DNA of 43,417 nucleotides from Ameyamaea chiangmaiensis (GTDB lineage Bacteria; Pseudomonadota; Alphaproteobacteria; Acetobacterales; Acetobacteraceae): NCBI RefSeq assembly GCF_013376175.1, contig NZ_JABXXR010000011.1, positions 1 to 43,417 of the forward strand, read 5' to 3'. Shown piece by piece: positions 17,599 to 25,915 of this stretch (position 1 is its first letter; each line of letters starts with the position of its first letter). The notes under the pieces were generated by a model. It saw only the letters and a program-made list of their open reading frames with translations, ran no database searches and was not told where the DNA came from. The position numbers and the translations under genes were made by a program.

Positions 17599-18099
17599 TT
17601 ATTCCTTTATATGAGGAATAACTGAAAGCGGTGTTCTGGCGCCATCAGAACGGTGCGAAATGGTGCGGAAGACCCCGTCCAGATAGGTGCCCACGGACGG
17701 CTCACCCTGTGTATCGATTTCGCCGATACCGCGAATAAAATAGTTGTTGACCAAATATCCCGGCATATTGTTCGGCACATACAGGTTCGGCGTCAGACGT
17801 GCGAACTGTCTGGTGTTCTGCACGCCGAGCCGTTCGAGCGTTTGCGCCGTGAGAAGGGATGTGGACGCCGGCGTTTTCTGCAGCTCTTTCGCGCGCCGCG
17901 CACCTTGGGACAGGCCGGTGACCTGCACGGTCTCAGCATTCTGTTTCAGAGCGCTCTTTGGTGCCTGCGCATGGCCGACGGGCGCGGCGGGGCGATACGA
18001 AGGTATTGTCTGATGGTTCAGCGGGGGCGGAAGCGGCGTTGCGGCAGACGCCTTGTGGCCCGCGAGCGCCAGAAGAATCACGCAGCACGTTGCCCCCAT
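17599..18099 (-). pseudogene. TonB-dependent receptor, truncated after the plug domain
   Basis: 166 codons carry a signal-like N terminus, a Pro-rich linker, and then the plug: VQVTGLSQGARRAKELQKTP, TAQTLERLGVQNTRQFARLT, NNYFIRGIGEIDTQGEPSVG and TYLDGVF. Normal receptors continue with about 500 further residues of 22-strand barrel. Here the frame ends within 25 unrelated residues, and the next gene is YceI. The outer-membrane transporter is therefore lost by deletion and cannot work. The substrate may have been an iron chelate or another large nutrient. Confidence 0.8.
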
Positions 18100-18799
18100 A
18101 TGTTCCGGCCGGTAGCCAGCCTGTTGATGACGACGACCAGTGCGAGTGCGAGGCGGCCTGCCATATGACGATATTACGGATCCTAAAGTCTTTATTTTCG
18201 GTAAATAAATAAAAGATATATTTTAACAGAAATTAATTGTAATAGGTTCGAGTTTCGGGCGGCAACGCGCCTTTTTATGGCTTATTTAAAACTATCTGAT
18301 AAGAGCCGTTGAGACGTCATTATTTGCCCGGGAGCAGGGGTTGTCCGCATCCACGGTGTATTTTTGGAAAAGAGTATAATTGCCGAAGATGTTCGGATGT
18401 GTGCTTCGGAAAACCCGAGAACAGGTCGGGTGATCGGCGATCGATGCTCATAAATCGCTGACGATTGACTCACCAGTTAGCGCGCCCGCGCGAGGCACTC
18501 CATAGGGGACATATCGCCGACCTATCACAGTTGTTAATCGAAACAGCGAGCGGAACACCCAGTGGGGCTGTTGGACCTCAGACGGCAGCCGAGCACGATC
18601 GCCGTGCTGAAGACCTGTCCGATCGTGCGGGAGGAAGGAGGCGCCCCGATCACAAGCGGCATGGCGTCGATGTCTCGCACGTCGCGGGACGGCACATCTG
18701 CCCGCTCGGCAGTCTCATGCCATCGGGCACCGGCGGCGGTGATCTCGTGTCTGATGTCTTGGACAGGCAATTTTCTCAAAAGCTGTCCTTTCCCTGTGG
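18100..18799. other. Degenerate region without an intact gene
   Basis: Both strands show only short or scrambled frames. AT-rich DNA at 18180-18250 may have been the promoter of the truncated receptor. A minus-strand frame (18473-18282) with PVLGFSEAHIRTSSAIILFS looks protein-like but is not a family I recognise. The stretch fits decay of a former nutrient-acquisition cluster. Confidence 0.5.
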
Positions 18800-19080
18800 G
18801 CATCACCTTGCGCATCGGTAATCCGGCATACCGCCCGATATGCTCCGTTGAGCCGGCGAGCGCCGAGAGGATGGTCAGCGGTTCGAAACGGTTAAGATAA
18901 TGGGGGATGGATTTTTCACTGATCGATAGGCCGTCGGCCATGAACAGGAAATCGAAGTTCCCCTCTCTGCCGTCTGCGCCTGCTGGCGGTAGAAGCGGAT
19001 ATTGGTGCTGGCGCGAACGTCGCGGTCTGGGTGGCGCCAGTCGTCCCACGTGCGCCCGACGCCGTGAAGGATGTCGGTGC
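18800..19080 (-). pseudogene. FMN-dependent (luciferase-like) monooxygenase remnant, NtaA/SnaA/DszA type
   Basis: [15 protein letters not shown] and [18 protein letters not shown] in one frame continue after a one-base shift near 18960 as [13 protein letters not shown] and [19 protein letters not shown]. These are the first 100 or so residues of nitrilotriacetate/dibenzothiophene-type monooxygenases. The catalytic barrel that should follow is missing. Such enzymes often accompany TonB receptors for sulfonates or chelates, in line with the receptor pieces on both sides. Coordinates are approximate. Confidence 0.7.
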
Positions 19081-19203
19081 GCGGCGGGTTTCCGAAGCCG
19101 CTTCGGTCGGCGGCGCCGACTGCGCGAGGGCAGGGCTTGCGGCCCACGCGGTGGCGATCAGGGTCGGCACTGGCGTCCGGGCGAGAAGACGAGGGGGCGC
19201 CAT
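19081..19203 (-). pseudogene. Signal-peptide stub of a lost Fur-regulated outer-membrane gene
   Basis: The ATG at 19203 starts [20 protein letters not shown] and continues to a plausible signal-peptidase site after ALAQ, then [13 protein letters not shown]. This is a typical start of a TonB receptor in this group. The coding sequence then runs straight into the monooxygenase fragment in another frame, so the mature protein is gone. It lies 22 bases below a strong promoter with a Fur operator. That the gene was a receptor is inferred from the leader and the promoter type. Confidence 0.5.
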
Positions 19204-19225
19204 GATGCGTGCCGAGCACCGGTCG

Positions 19226-19253
19226 ATTATATAATAATGATAATCATTATCAA
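19226..19253 (-). promoter_or_regulatory. Sigma-70 promoter with embedded Fur box
   Basis: On the minus strand a TTGATA -35 (19253-19248) and a perfect TATAAT -10 (19231-19226) are 16 bp apart. The 19-bp stretch 19233-19251, AATAATGATAATCATTATC on the plus strand, matches the classical Fur consensus at 18 of 19 positions and covers the spacer. This is a textbook iron-repressed promoter. Its present downstream gene is a stub. Confidence 0.85.
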
Positions 19254-19343
19254 TTGAGGCATTTTATCGAAATTCGGCTGCGGCTGGTCGGAGTCGCCGC
19301 GCGTCCCGGATTCGCGCCCTGAGCGTCTAATCCTGATGAAAGA

Positions 19344-19420
19344 TGGCGCACCCGAAAGGACTCGAACCTCTAACCCCCAGATTCGTAGTCTGGTGCTCTA
19401 TCCAATTGAGCTACGGGTGC
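19344..19420 (-). tRNA. tRNA-Arg (anticodon ACG), copy 1
   Basis: 77 nt including an encoded CCA. The acceptor pairs GCACCCG with CGGGTGC. The anticodon loop CTACGAA sits in the stem CCAGA/TCTGG, giving ACG (decodes CGU, and CGC/CGA after inosine change). The T-arm contains GGTTCGAGTCC. It is identical to the second copy. Confidence 0.97.
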
Positions 19421-19497
19421 ATCGCGGACTCATGCAACGCATGGGCCGGGCAGAGCATGGACGGGCGGCTTACGCAGCGGTAGTCCAGACTGTGAAA

Positions 19498-19574
19498 TGG
19501 CGCACCCGAAAGGACTCGAACCTCTAACCCCCAGATTCGTAGTCTGGTGCTCTATCCAATTGAGCTACGGGTGC
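19498..19574 (-). tRNA. tRNA-Arg (anticodon ACG), copy 2
   Basis: Same 77-nt gene as copy 1, 154 bp away in the same orientation, with encoded CCA and all stems intact. The flanking DNA differs apart from a few bases beyond the 3' end, so it is a tandem gene duplication limited to the tRNA unit. Confidence 0.97.
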
Positions 19575-19682
19575 GTCGTGGGGCGGTTTCTAGCCGAGGC
19601 GATTTGGTCTGGCAACCCAGAAAATGACGGTGCGATGACGGGCGGGCAATCCCGCGCAAGGCGGCCGTGGCGCGCCCTGACG

Positions 19683-20105
19683 TCAGGGCGCAGGGCGGGT
19701 CAGGGTCACGTGTGCCCGGCAAGTGGGTGTGCCGAAAACACCGGCGAAGGATGCCCCGTCGGGGTGCCCTTCGAAGACCATGGGCAGCGGTTTGTGATTG
19801 CGGTCCGGCAGGACGAGTTCCGCGTGAACCGACCCGTCCGGGTGGTGTGCGCCCCGGAGGACCAGCGCGCTGTCTCCGGGCGTGAAGACGACGCTTGTGC
19901 GTGACACCTGAAGGGTCGAGCTGATCTGGTCCGGACAAGTACCCGCATCCGTCTTCAGTGTGCCGACCCAGTCCCCGAAGGGTTCGCGTGCTGCATCGAC
20001 CGGTGGCGCCGCGTGGCCGACCGCGGCGGTGAGCATTCCCAGGACAAGCGCAGACCCGGCCCCTGTTAATCGACGCCTGGGGAGGGAGGGGGACGATAGG
20101 CTCAT
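19683..20105 (-). CDS. Small secreted protein of unknown function
   Basis: 140 aa. A charged N terminus (PRRR) and a hydrophobic stretch (GSALVLGMLTAAVG) form a signal peptide with cleavage after GHA near residue 32. The mature part has one likely disulfide pair (in AGTCPDQ and TPTCRAH) and beta-rich repeats (TLQVSRTSVVFTPGDSALVL, VFEGHPDGASFAGVFG), suggesting a small beta-barrel. I do not recognise the family. It is divergent from guaA with a 121-bp gap and has only a weak ribosome-binding site (GAGACG). Confidence 0.65.
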   Translation of the reverse strand: MSLSSPSLPRRRLTGAGSALVLGMLTAAVGHAAPPVDAAREPFGDWVGTLKTDAGTCPDQISSTLQVSRTSVVFTPGDSALVLRGAHHPDGSVHAELVLPDRNHKPLPMVFEGHPDGASFAGVFGTPTCRAHVTLTRPAP

Positions 20106-20226
20106 GATCGCGTCTCACGGTGCACGGGGTAGGGTGACGGCGTCGGTGGAACAGCTTATACCCGGTTTTTTATGCCCGGTCGCGCCCCGGGAAACGGTCG
20201 CCGAATAGCCAGCAGAAAGACGGACC

Positions 20227-21807
20227 ATGACTGAGAACGCAACCCTCGACCACGTGCTGCATGACGATCGTGTCCTGATCCTGGATTTCGGCAGTCAGGT
20301 CACGCAGTTGATCGCCCGCCGGGTACGCGAAAGCGGGGTGTACTGCGAGATCTGGCCGTTTACGGCGACAGACGAACGTATCCGCGCCTTCGCCCCGCGT
20401 GGGATCATTCTGTCCGGCAGCCCCGCCAGTGTTCACGACGAGAACGCGCCCGCTATCCCCGACGCGGTGTTCGCACTGGGTGTTCCTGTCCTTGGCATCT
20501 GCTACGGTCAGCAGGCAATGTGCCGCGTTCTGGGCGGAAAGGTCGAGACGCACGAACACCGCGAATTCGGCCGCGCGCATATCGACATCACCGAGGACTG
20601 CGCACTGTTCCGAGGCACTTGGGCGCGTGGCAACCGGGAGCAGGTGTGGATGAGCCATGGCGACCGGGTGACGAGCCTGCCACCCGGCTTTCGTGCGGTT
20701 GCGGTCAGCGAGGGCGCACCGTTTGCAATCATCGCCGACGAGGGACGGCGCCTATATGGCGTCCAGTTCCACCCGGAGGTGGTTCACACGCCGCACGGGG
20801 CGAGCCTGATCCGCAACTTCACGCATGACGTGGCTGGCTGCAAGGGCAACTGGACCATGGCCGGATTCCGCGACCTCGAGATCGCGAAGATCCGCGAGCA
20901 GGTTGGCACGGGACGCGTGATCTGTGGTCTGTCCGGTGGAGTCGACTCGTCAGTGGCAGCCGTGCTGATCCACGAGGCGATCGGCGATCAGCTGACCTGC
21001 ATCTTCGTCGACCACGGCATGCTGCGCGCGGGCGAAGCCGAAGAGGTGGTCAGCACCTTCCGCGGCCGTTTCAACATTCGCCTGATCCACCGCGATGCGT
21101 CCGACCTGTTCCTGGATGCGCTGAAGGATGTCACGGATCCAGAGATCAAGCGCAAGACGATCGGCCGTCTGTTTATCGAGGTGTTCGAACAGGAGGCCGC
21201 CAAGATCGGCGGTGCCGATTTCCTGGCACAGGGTACTCTGTACCCCGACGTGATCGAGAGCGTCAGCTTCACCGGTGGCCCCTCGGTCACCATCAAGTCG
21301 CACCACAATGTCGGCGGTCTGCCTGAGCGCATGAACATGAAGCTTGTCGAGCCGCTGCGCGAGCTGTTCAAGGACGAGGTGCGCGATCTCGGGCGGGAAC
21401 TCGACATCCCCGAGAGCATCGTTGGGCGTCATCCGTTCCCGGGGCCGGGTCTGGCGATCCGTATCCCGGGCGCGATCGACCGCGACAAGTTGGCACTTCT
21501 GCGCAAGGTCGACACGATCTATCTGGAGGAAATCCGGCGCGCCGGTCTTTACGACGCCATCTGGCAGGCGTTCGCGGTTCTGTTGCCGGTCCGGACTGTC
21601 GGCGTCATGGGTGATGGCCGCACATACGATCAGGCGTGCGCCCTGCGCGCGGTCACCAGTACCGATGGCATGACGGCCGAGTTCTATCCGTTCGACATGG
21701 CCTTCCTCAATCGCGTGGCGAGCCGTATCGTCAATGAGGTGCGGGGGATCAACCGGGTAACCTACGACATCACGTCCAAGCCGCCGGGGACGATCGAGTG
21801 GGAATGA
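20227..21807 (+). CDS. guaA: GMP synthase (glutamine-hydrolysing)
   Basis: 526 aa, normal length. The class I glutamine amidotransferase domain has the nucleophile Cys92 in GICYGQQ and the His/Glu pair in GVQFHPEV. The ATP-pyrophosphatase domain has the P-loop GLSGGVDSS (234-242). The C-terminal dimerisation domain ends in KPPGTIEWE, the usual end. It converts XMP, glutamine and ATP to GMP in the cytoplasm. The start follows CAGAAAGACGGACC. The 3' end is intact and is the likely insertion site of the element that begins downstream; such elements normally rebuild the gene end. Confidence 0.98.
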   Translation: MTENATLDHVLHDDRVLILDFGSQVTQLIARRVRESGVYCEIWPFTATDERIRAFAPRGIILSGSPASVHDENAPAIPDAVFALGVPVLGICYGQQAMCRVLGGKVETHEHREFGRAHIDITEDCALFRGTWARGNREQVWMSHGDRVTSLPPGFRAVAVSEGAPFAIIADEGRRLYGVQFHPEVVHTPHGASLIRNFTHDVAGCKGNWTMAGFRDLEIAKIREQVGTGRVICGLSGGVDSSVAAVLIHEAIGDQLTCIFVDHGMLRAGEAEEVVSTFRGRFNIRLIHRDASDLFLDALKDVTDPEIKRKTIGRLFIEVFEQEAAKIGGADFLAQGTLYPDVIESVSFTGGPSVTIKSHHNVGGLPERMNMKLVEPLRELFKDEVRDLGRELDIPESIVGRHPFPGPGLAIRIPGAIDRDKLALLRKVDTIYLEEIRRAGLYDAIWQAFAVLLPVRTVGVMGDGRTYDQACALRAVTSTDGMTAEFYPFDMAFLNRVASRIVNEVRGINRVTYDITSKPPGTIEWE

Positions 21808-21830
21808 TTTTTGCCCATCCGGGCATATCC
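21780..21830. other. Probable left attachment site (attL) at the guaA 3' end
   Basis: A P4-type integrase gene begins 293 bp after guaA and is followed by conjugation genes at the right edge, the usual layout of guaA-integrated islands. The core should overlap the last codons and stop of guaA. The matching right repeat is not in the window, so the exact core cannot be defined. Confidence 0.5.
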
Positions 21831-21971
21831 AAAACCACGCTAACGTACGATCTAACTCACTGATAAAAATAAATATTCCTGTCGACATCTATCGATGCCT
21901 ATCGGTGGGCAGAGATCGCGGCCGTCGGCCCCGCTGACGGGCCTCGGCCATATTGATCACGACGAAATTTG

Positions 21972-22014
21972 AAAGTACCGTCAAGGGAGATGAGGCTCCT
22001 GACGGTACTTTTTT
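21972..22014 (+). terminator. Hairpin with T-run; also carries a repeated 14-mer
   Basis: AAAGTACCGTCA (21972-21983) pairs perfectly with TGACGGTACTTT (22000-22011). An inner GGAG/CTCC stem closes a 6-base loop, and six T residues follow. This looks like an intrinsic terminator. Because GACGGTACTTTTTT recurs just before the integrase, it may also be an integrase or excisionase arm site. Confidence 0.5.
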
Positions 22015-22072
22015 AACGCTAAGCTGCTGACAATACGCAGACTTTTCCGGCGAGAGCGCCCCAAAACCGCGC

Positions 22073-22086
22073 GACGGTACTTTTTT
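22073..22086 (+). repeat. Second copy of GACGGTACTTTTTT
   Basis: Exact direct repeat of 22001-22014, offset by 72 bp and ending right at the GGAGG ribosome-binding site of the integrase. The position between the guaA end and int fits an arm-type binding site or an operator controlling int. Confidence 0.5.
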
Positions 22087-22100
22087 GGAGGTGGCATAGC

Positions 22101-23357
22101 ATGTTGACGGATGCAGCGATCAAAGCGCTGAAACCCAAAGAGAAAATGTACAAGGTGACGGACCGTGACGGCATGTATGTGCGCGTCGCGCCATCTGGCG
22201 CGCTCTCGTTCAGGCTGGACTATCGGCTCAATGGACGACGCGAGACGGTCTACCTGGGCAAATACGGGCGAGATGGAATCTCGTTGGCGCGAGCCCGGGA
22301 GCTCTGTCTGGATGCCAAGCGAACGATCAGCGAGGGCCGATCGCCAGCCATTGAGAAGCAGCGCGAAAAGCGTCGTATCAAGGAGGCGAAGAGCTTCGGT
22401 GAGTTCGGCGAGAAATGGCTGGTGAACGCGCCCATGGCCGACAGCACCCGCGCGATGCGTCGTTCTATCTTTGAACGTGAGCTATTGCCGATTTGGCGCA
22501 ACCGCCTACTGACGGAGATCACGCCAGATGACCTTCGCGCCCAATGCGGAAAGATCGTCGATCGCGGCGCTCCGGCGACGGCGATCCATGTCCGGGACAT
22601 ACTGAAGCAGATTTACGGCTTCGCGATCCTGCATGGCGAGAAGGTGGCCAACCCGGCCGATGACGTCGGACCGGCATCGATCGCGACTTTCACGCCAAAA
22701 GATCGAGCTCTGTCGCCCGCCGAAATTCGAGTAATGCTGAAAGAGCTTGAAAAGGTTGCCACACTACCGACGATCCGTCTCGGGATGCGGCTTTTCTTGT
22801 TGACGATGGTGCGCAAGAGCGAGCTGCAGGACGCGGTATGGGATGAAGTTGACTTCGAGAACGCCGTTTGGACGATTCCCAAGGAGCGAATGAAGCGGTC
22901 GAAGGCGCATAACGTCTATCTGTGTCGCCAAACACTGGATATCATGATCGCGCTCAAGACGTGCGCCGGTAACTCACGTTATTTACTGCCTTCGCGGTAC
23001 GACGCCGATGCTCCAATGTCCCGTGCGACGTTCAACCGTGTCACCTATTCGGTTGTGGAGCAGGCCAAACAGGATGGGCTGCCGCTCGAACCATTCACGG
23101 TTCACGATCTGCGGCGGACTGGATCGACCCTGCTGAATGAGTTGGGCTTCAACCGTGATTGGATCGAGAAATGCTTAGCGCATGAAGACGGCCGATCGTC
23201 GCGCGGCGTCTACAACAAAGCGGAGTACGAAGTTCAGCGTCGTCATATGATGCAGGAGTGGGCGGACATGATCGACGCGTGGATTGATGGCCGGAAGCAT
23301 GTCCCCACTCTCTTGCCGCCGGCTATGTCGCTGGTCGCGCTTGATCCCGCTCTTTGA
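22101..23357 (+). CDS. Tyrosine recombinase/integrase, P4-type with Arm-DNA-binding domain
   Basis: 418 aa. The N-terminal DUF4102 arm domain (LTDAAIKALKPKEKMYKVTD, YLGKYG) is followed by a core-binding SAM-like domain and the catalytic domain. The catalytic residues are Arg238 (MVRKSEL), His335-x-x-Arg338 (VHDLRR), His361 (LAHED) and Tyr371 (YNKAEY). It integrates and excises the element at the guaA end. The start follows GGAGGT with 8-base spacing. The last 35 bp overlap the convergent alpA-like gene, so mutual expression may be adjusted by antisense transcription. Confidence 0.95.
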   Translation: MLTDAAIKALKPKEKMYKVTDRDGMYVRVAPSGALSFRLDYRLNGRRETVYLGKYGRDGISLARARELCLDAKRTISEGRSPAIEKQREKRRIKEAKSFGEFGEKWLVNAPMADSTRAMRRSIFERELLPIWRNRLLTEITPDDLRAQCGKIVDRGAPATAIHVRDILKQIYGFAILHGEKVANPADDVGPASIATFTPKDRALSPAEIRVMLKELEKVATLPTIRLGMRLFLLTMVRKSELQDAVWDEVDFENAVWTIPKERMKRSKAHNVYLCRQTLDIMIALKTCAGNSRYLLPSRYDADAPMSRATFNRVTYSVVEQAKQDGLPLEPFTVHDLRRTGSTLLNELGFNRDWIEKCLAHEDGRSSRGVYNKAEYEVQRRHMMQEWADMIDAWIDGRKHVPTLLPPAMSLVALDPAL

Positions 23358-23607
23358 TCGGACGCGACTTCCGTTTTGATACGTCGGGATGTTTTGCGCG
23401 GCGGATTGGAGCGGCCCGCCGCGCCATCAGCCAGGCTTCCACCTCCGCCAAGTCCCAGACGATACAGCGCGGAGATAGGGCAAACCGTCGCGGGAATTCG
23501 CCACGTTGCTCCATCTCATAGATGGTGCTGTCGGCAAGCGGAACCATCTCGCGCAGTTGTTGGCGTCGGATTGTCCGGCGAATTTTCAGGTGTTCGATTC
23601 GAGTCAT
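23323..23607 (-). CDS. AlpA-family DNA-binding regulator/excisionase-like protein
   Basis: 94 aa with a MerR-like winged HTH: LREMVPLADSTIYEMEQRGE, PRRFALSPRCIVWDLAEVEA and WLMARR. AlpA proteins activate the integrase or serve as recombination directionality factors in P4-like elements. A very good AAAGGAGAAATAG site precedes the ATG. It is convergent with int and overlaps its 3' end. The C-terminal 30 residues are basic and probably disordered. Confidence 0.88.
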   Translation of the reverse strand: MTRIEHLKIRRTIRRQQLREMVPLADSTIYEMEQRGEFPRRFALSPRCIVWDLAEVEAWLMARRAAPIRRAKHPDVSKRKSRPIKERDQARPAT

Positions 23608-23820
23608 CTATTTCTCCTTTCTCGCTGACGCGATTGAGGGCGATAGATGTCGATACTGGAAGTCCCCTTGAAGCGCCGTGCGGTCCTTTCGGGCTATGGC
23701 GTACACATCGGCGGGTTTTCTTGTGGCATATCCCCTCGTCAGACCATTCCCATTCCATGCTTGATCGGGAGACTGAATGAGCATCTGGGCCACGGACGAT
23801 CGACGGAAAGTGCATATTTC

Positions 23821-23862
23821 TACCCGGGCGTAATTGACAATAAATTTTATCCGGGTATTAAT
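23821..23862 (+). promoter_or_regulatory. Promoter with flanking inverted repeat upstream of the DUF2239 operon
   Basis: TTGACA (23834-23839) and TATTAAT (23856-23862) form a good sigma-70 pair. TACCCGG (23821-23827) and CCGGGTA (23851-23857) are perfect 7-bp inverted arms on either side, the second touching the -10. This suggests a dimeric repressor site for the downstream three-gene operon; the regulator is not identified. Confidence 0.6.
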
Positions 23863-23887
23863 CTGGCGATCCATAAGTGAGCACCCC

Positions 23888-24529
23888 ATGTCCGATCCTA
23901 CTCTCAAGACCTGCACGGCATTTGTCCGGGATCGATTGCTCCTCTCAGGCCCCCTTCCTGACGTGGCCCTGGCCGTTCGGCAATCGACCGGCGTGGCGGA
24001 CATGGTTCTCGTTTTCGACGACGCAACGGGTCGCATTGTCGATCTCGATCTGCGTGGCAGTGACGCCGACATTCTTGAACGGATTTCCCAGCCCCCGACG
24101 ACCTATGCTGGGCGCTATCGCCCCAAAATAGATGCGGTGTCGGCCCTGCAGGGATCGGACGAAGCCCCGAGCCAGAAAACCCGAGGCCGGCCGAAGTTGG
24201 GCGTCGTCGCCCGCGAGGTGACCTTGCTGCCCCGGCAGTGGGAATGGCTGACGGACCAGCCCGGCGGAGCGTCCTCGACGCTGAGGCGTCTCGTGGACGA
24301 GGCGCGCAAAGCGGCGAACCCGCGCCAGCAGAGGCGAGCCGCTCAAGACGCCGCGTACCAGTTCATGCAGGCCATTGCGGGAGATCTGCCCGGTTACGAA
24401 GACGCGACCCGGGCCCTCTTCGCCGACGACCGGTCCTCATTGGAACAAAGGATCGCTGCGTGGCCTGAAGACATCCGCACCTATGCGCTGCGTCTCGCCT
24501 TCGGCGCTGGCGAGAACCAAAGCGCTTAA
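23888..24529 (+). CDS. DUF2239 family protein
   Basis: 213 aa, cytoplasmic. The start MSDPTLKTCTAFVRD, the conserved block TRGRPKLGVVAREVTLLPRQ followed by WEWL, and the Ala/Arg-rich C-terminal half identify DUF2239, a family of unknown function common in proteobacteria. The central TRGRPKLG resembles an AT-hook-like element. The ATG at 23888 sits after a promoter with an operator-like repeat; an upstream in-frame start at 23834 would begin inside that promoter. It heads an operon with a DUF1330-like protein and a hydrolase. Confidence 0.82.
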   Translation: MSDPTLKTCTAFVRDRLLLSGPLPDVALAVRQSTGVADMVLVFDDATGRIVDLDLRGSDADILERISQPPTTYAGRYRPKIDAVSALQGSDEAPSQKTRGRPKLGVVAREVTLLPRQWEWLTDQPGGASSTLRRLVDEARKAANPRQQRRAAQDAAYQFMQAIAGDLPGYEDATRALFADDRSSLEQRIAAWPEDIRTYALRLAFGAGENQSA

Positions 24530-24551
24530 CCCGCCATTCAACGGAACACCG

Positions 24552-25007
24552 ATGACCAGAACCGACCCCATTTCCTACCTGAAACCGACACAGGAAGCCG
24601 GCCGCACGTTCGTTCAGCGCGATCTTGCCGGCCCCGTCGTGATGCTCAACCTGCTGCGCTTCAGGGCTGTCGCCGATTATTCTGGCCACCCTGAGCTGGC
24701 ACCTGCCAGGCCGATCAGCGGTGCTGAGGCTTTCAATCTCTATGTCGAGCACACGCTGCCCTTCTTACGAGAAACCGGTGGCGATCTCCTCTTTTTCGGC
24801 CATGGCGGTCCCTTCCTGATCGGCCCGGCCGATGAACATTGGGATCTGGCGATGATGATCAGGCAGGCCAGTGCTGCGTCCTTCCTCTCCTTCGCCAGCC
24901 ATAAGGGCTATCTCGCTGGACTTGGTCACCGCACAGCAGCGGTGATGGATTCTCGACTTCTGCCATTGTCCGAAATGGCGCTACCCGTCGCAGGAGCGAG
25001 GCCATGA
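24552..25007 (+). CDS. DUF1330-like dimeric alpha/beta-barrel protein
   Basis: 151 aa. GPVVMLNLLRFRAVADYSGH, ISGAEAFNLYVEHTLPFLRE, LFFGHGGPFLIGPADEHWD and RTAAVMDSRLLPLSE match a conserved protein related to DUF1330/EthD-like ferredoxin-fold barrels. Members may bind or rearrange small aromatic or lactone ligands; no activity is established. The start at 24552 follows CGGAA, 22 bp after DUF2239. The stop overlaps the next ATG by 4 bp, so it is translationally linked with the hydrolase. Confidence 0.75.
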   Translation: MTRTDPISYLKPTQEAGRTFVQRDLAGPVVMLNLLRFRAVADYSGHPELAPARPISGAEAFNLYVEHTLPFLRETGGDLLFFGHGGPFLIGPADEHWDLAMMIRQASAASFLSFASHKGYLAGLGHRTAAVMDSRLLPLSEMALPVAGARP

Positions 25008-25912
25008 ATATTGCAAAGGCCAATGGCATCGAGCTCGCGTGGGACAGTTTCGGCCATGCCGATGCGGAATCGGTACTGCTGATTTCGGGGCTTGGAACGC
25101 AGATGATCCGCTGGTCCGAGCCTTTCTGTACGGGGCTGGCTGCACGAGGCTATCGCGTGATCCGTTTCGACAACCGCGATGCGGGCCACTCGACGCATTT
25201 CAGCGCTTCGCCCGCGCCGGATTTCGGCGCGCTCGCAACTGCCCTGATGGCCGGGCGCAGACCTGATGTGCCGTATACGCTTGACGACATGGCAGCGGAT
25301 GCGATCGGCCTGCTTGATACGCTCGGGATTGCCAAGGCCCATGTCGTCGGGCGCTCAATGGGGGGAATGATCGCGCAGGTTCTCGCGAGCGAACATGCGG
25401 ATCGGGTCCTTTCGCTGACGTCGATCATGTCGAGCACCGGCAATCCGGTCCTGCCGCAGGCGGCACCCGATGTCATGGCGATGATGATGCGCCCCGCGCC
25501 TGATCCTATGATCGATCCGGAAGGCTTTCTCGCGGTGCGCCTCGCGTTCGCGCGCAGAATCGCCGGGACGGGTTATCCCTTCGATGAAGAGGCCCATCGC
25601 GCCATTCTCCTTGATGAAGTAAGGCGTAGCTACGATCCGGGAGGCACTGCGCGGCAGATCGCTGCCATGGCGGTGGCTGGAGACCGGCGAGCACGCCTCG
25701 CAAACATCACGGTCCCGACACTCGTCATCCACGGCGTCGATGATCCATTGATCCCGCCCGCCTGCGGTCAGGACACGGCGCGCTCCATACCGAACGCGGT
25801 CTACCTGCCCATCGAGGGCATGGGTCATGATTTGCCACGAGACGTTGAAGAACGGACCATCGACGCGATCCGCAAGGTGATGGCAGGCCAATGGTCGGCT
25901 GAAGGCACCTGA
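25004..25912 (+). CDS. Alpha/beta hydrolase, RdmC/aclacinomycin-methylesterase-like
   Basis: 302 aa. Oxyanion region LLISGLGTQMIRW, the FDNRDAGHST block, nucleophile Ser118 in GRSMGG, Asp246/247 in HGVDDPLIP and His275 in GMGHDLP make a complete triad. The long cap domain is Met/Pro-rich (MAMMMRPAPDP). The FDNRD-G-S block is characteristic of the methylesterase/haloperoxidase-like branch. It is third in the DUF2239-DUF1330 operon (ATGA overlap) and is followed by a 54-bp hairpin. The substrate is unknown. Confidence 0.85.
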   Translation: MNIAKANGIELAWDSFGHADAESVLLISGLGTQMIRWSEPFCTGLAARGYRVIRFDNRDAGHSTHFSASPAPDFGALATALMAGRRPDVPYTLDDMAADAIGLLDTLGIAKAHVVGRSMGGMIAQVLASEHADRVLSLTSIMSSTGNPVLPQAAPDVMAMMMRPAPDPMIDPEGFLAVRLAFARRIAGTGYPFDEEAHRAILLDEVRRSYDPGGTARQIAAMAVAGDRRARLANITVPTLVIHGVDDPLIPPACGQDTARSIPNAVYLPIEGMGHDLPRDVEERTIDAIRKVMAGQWSAEGT

Positions 25913-25915
25913 CCA

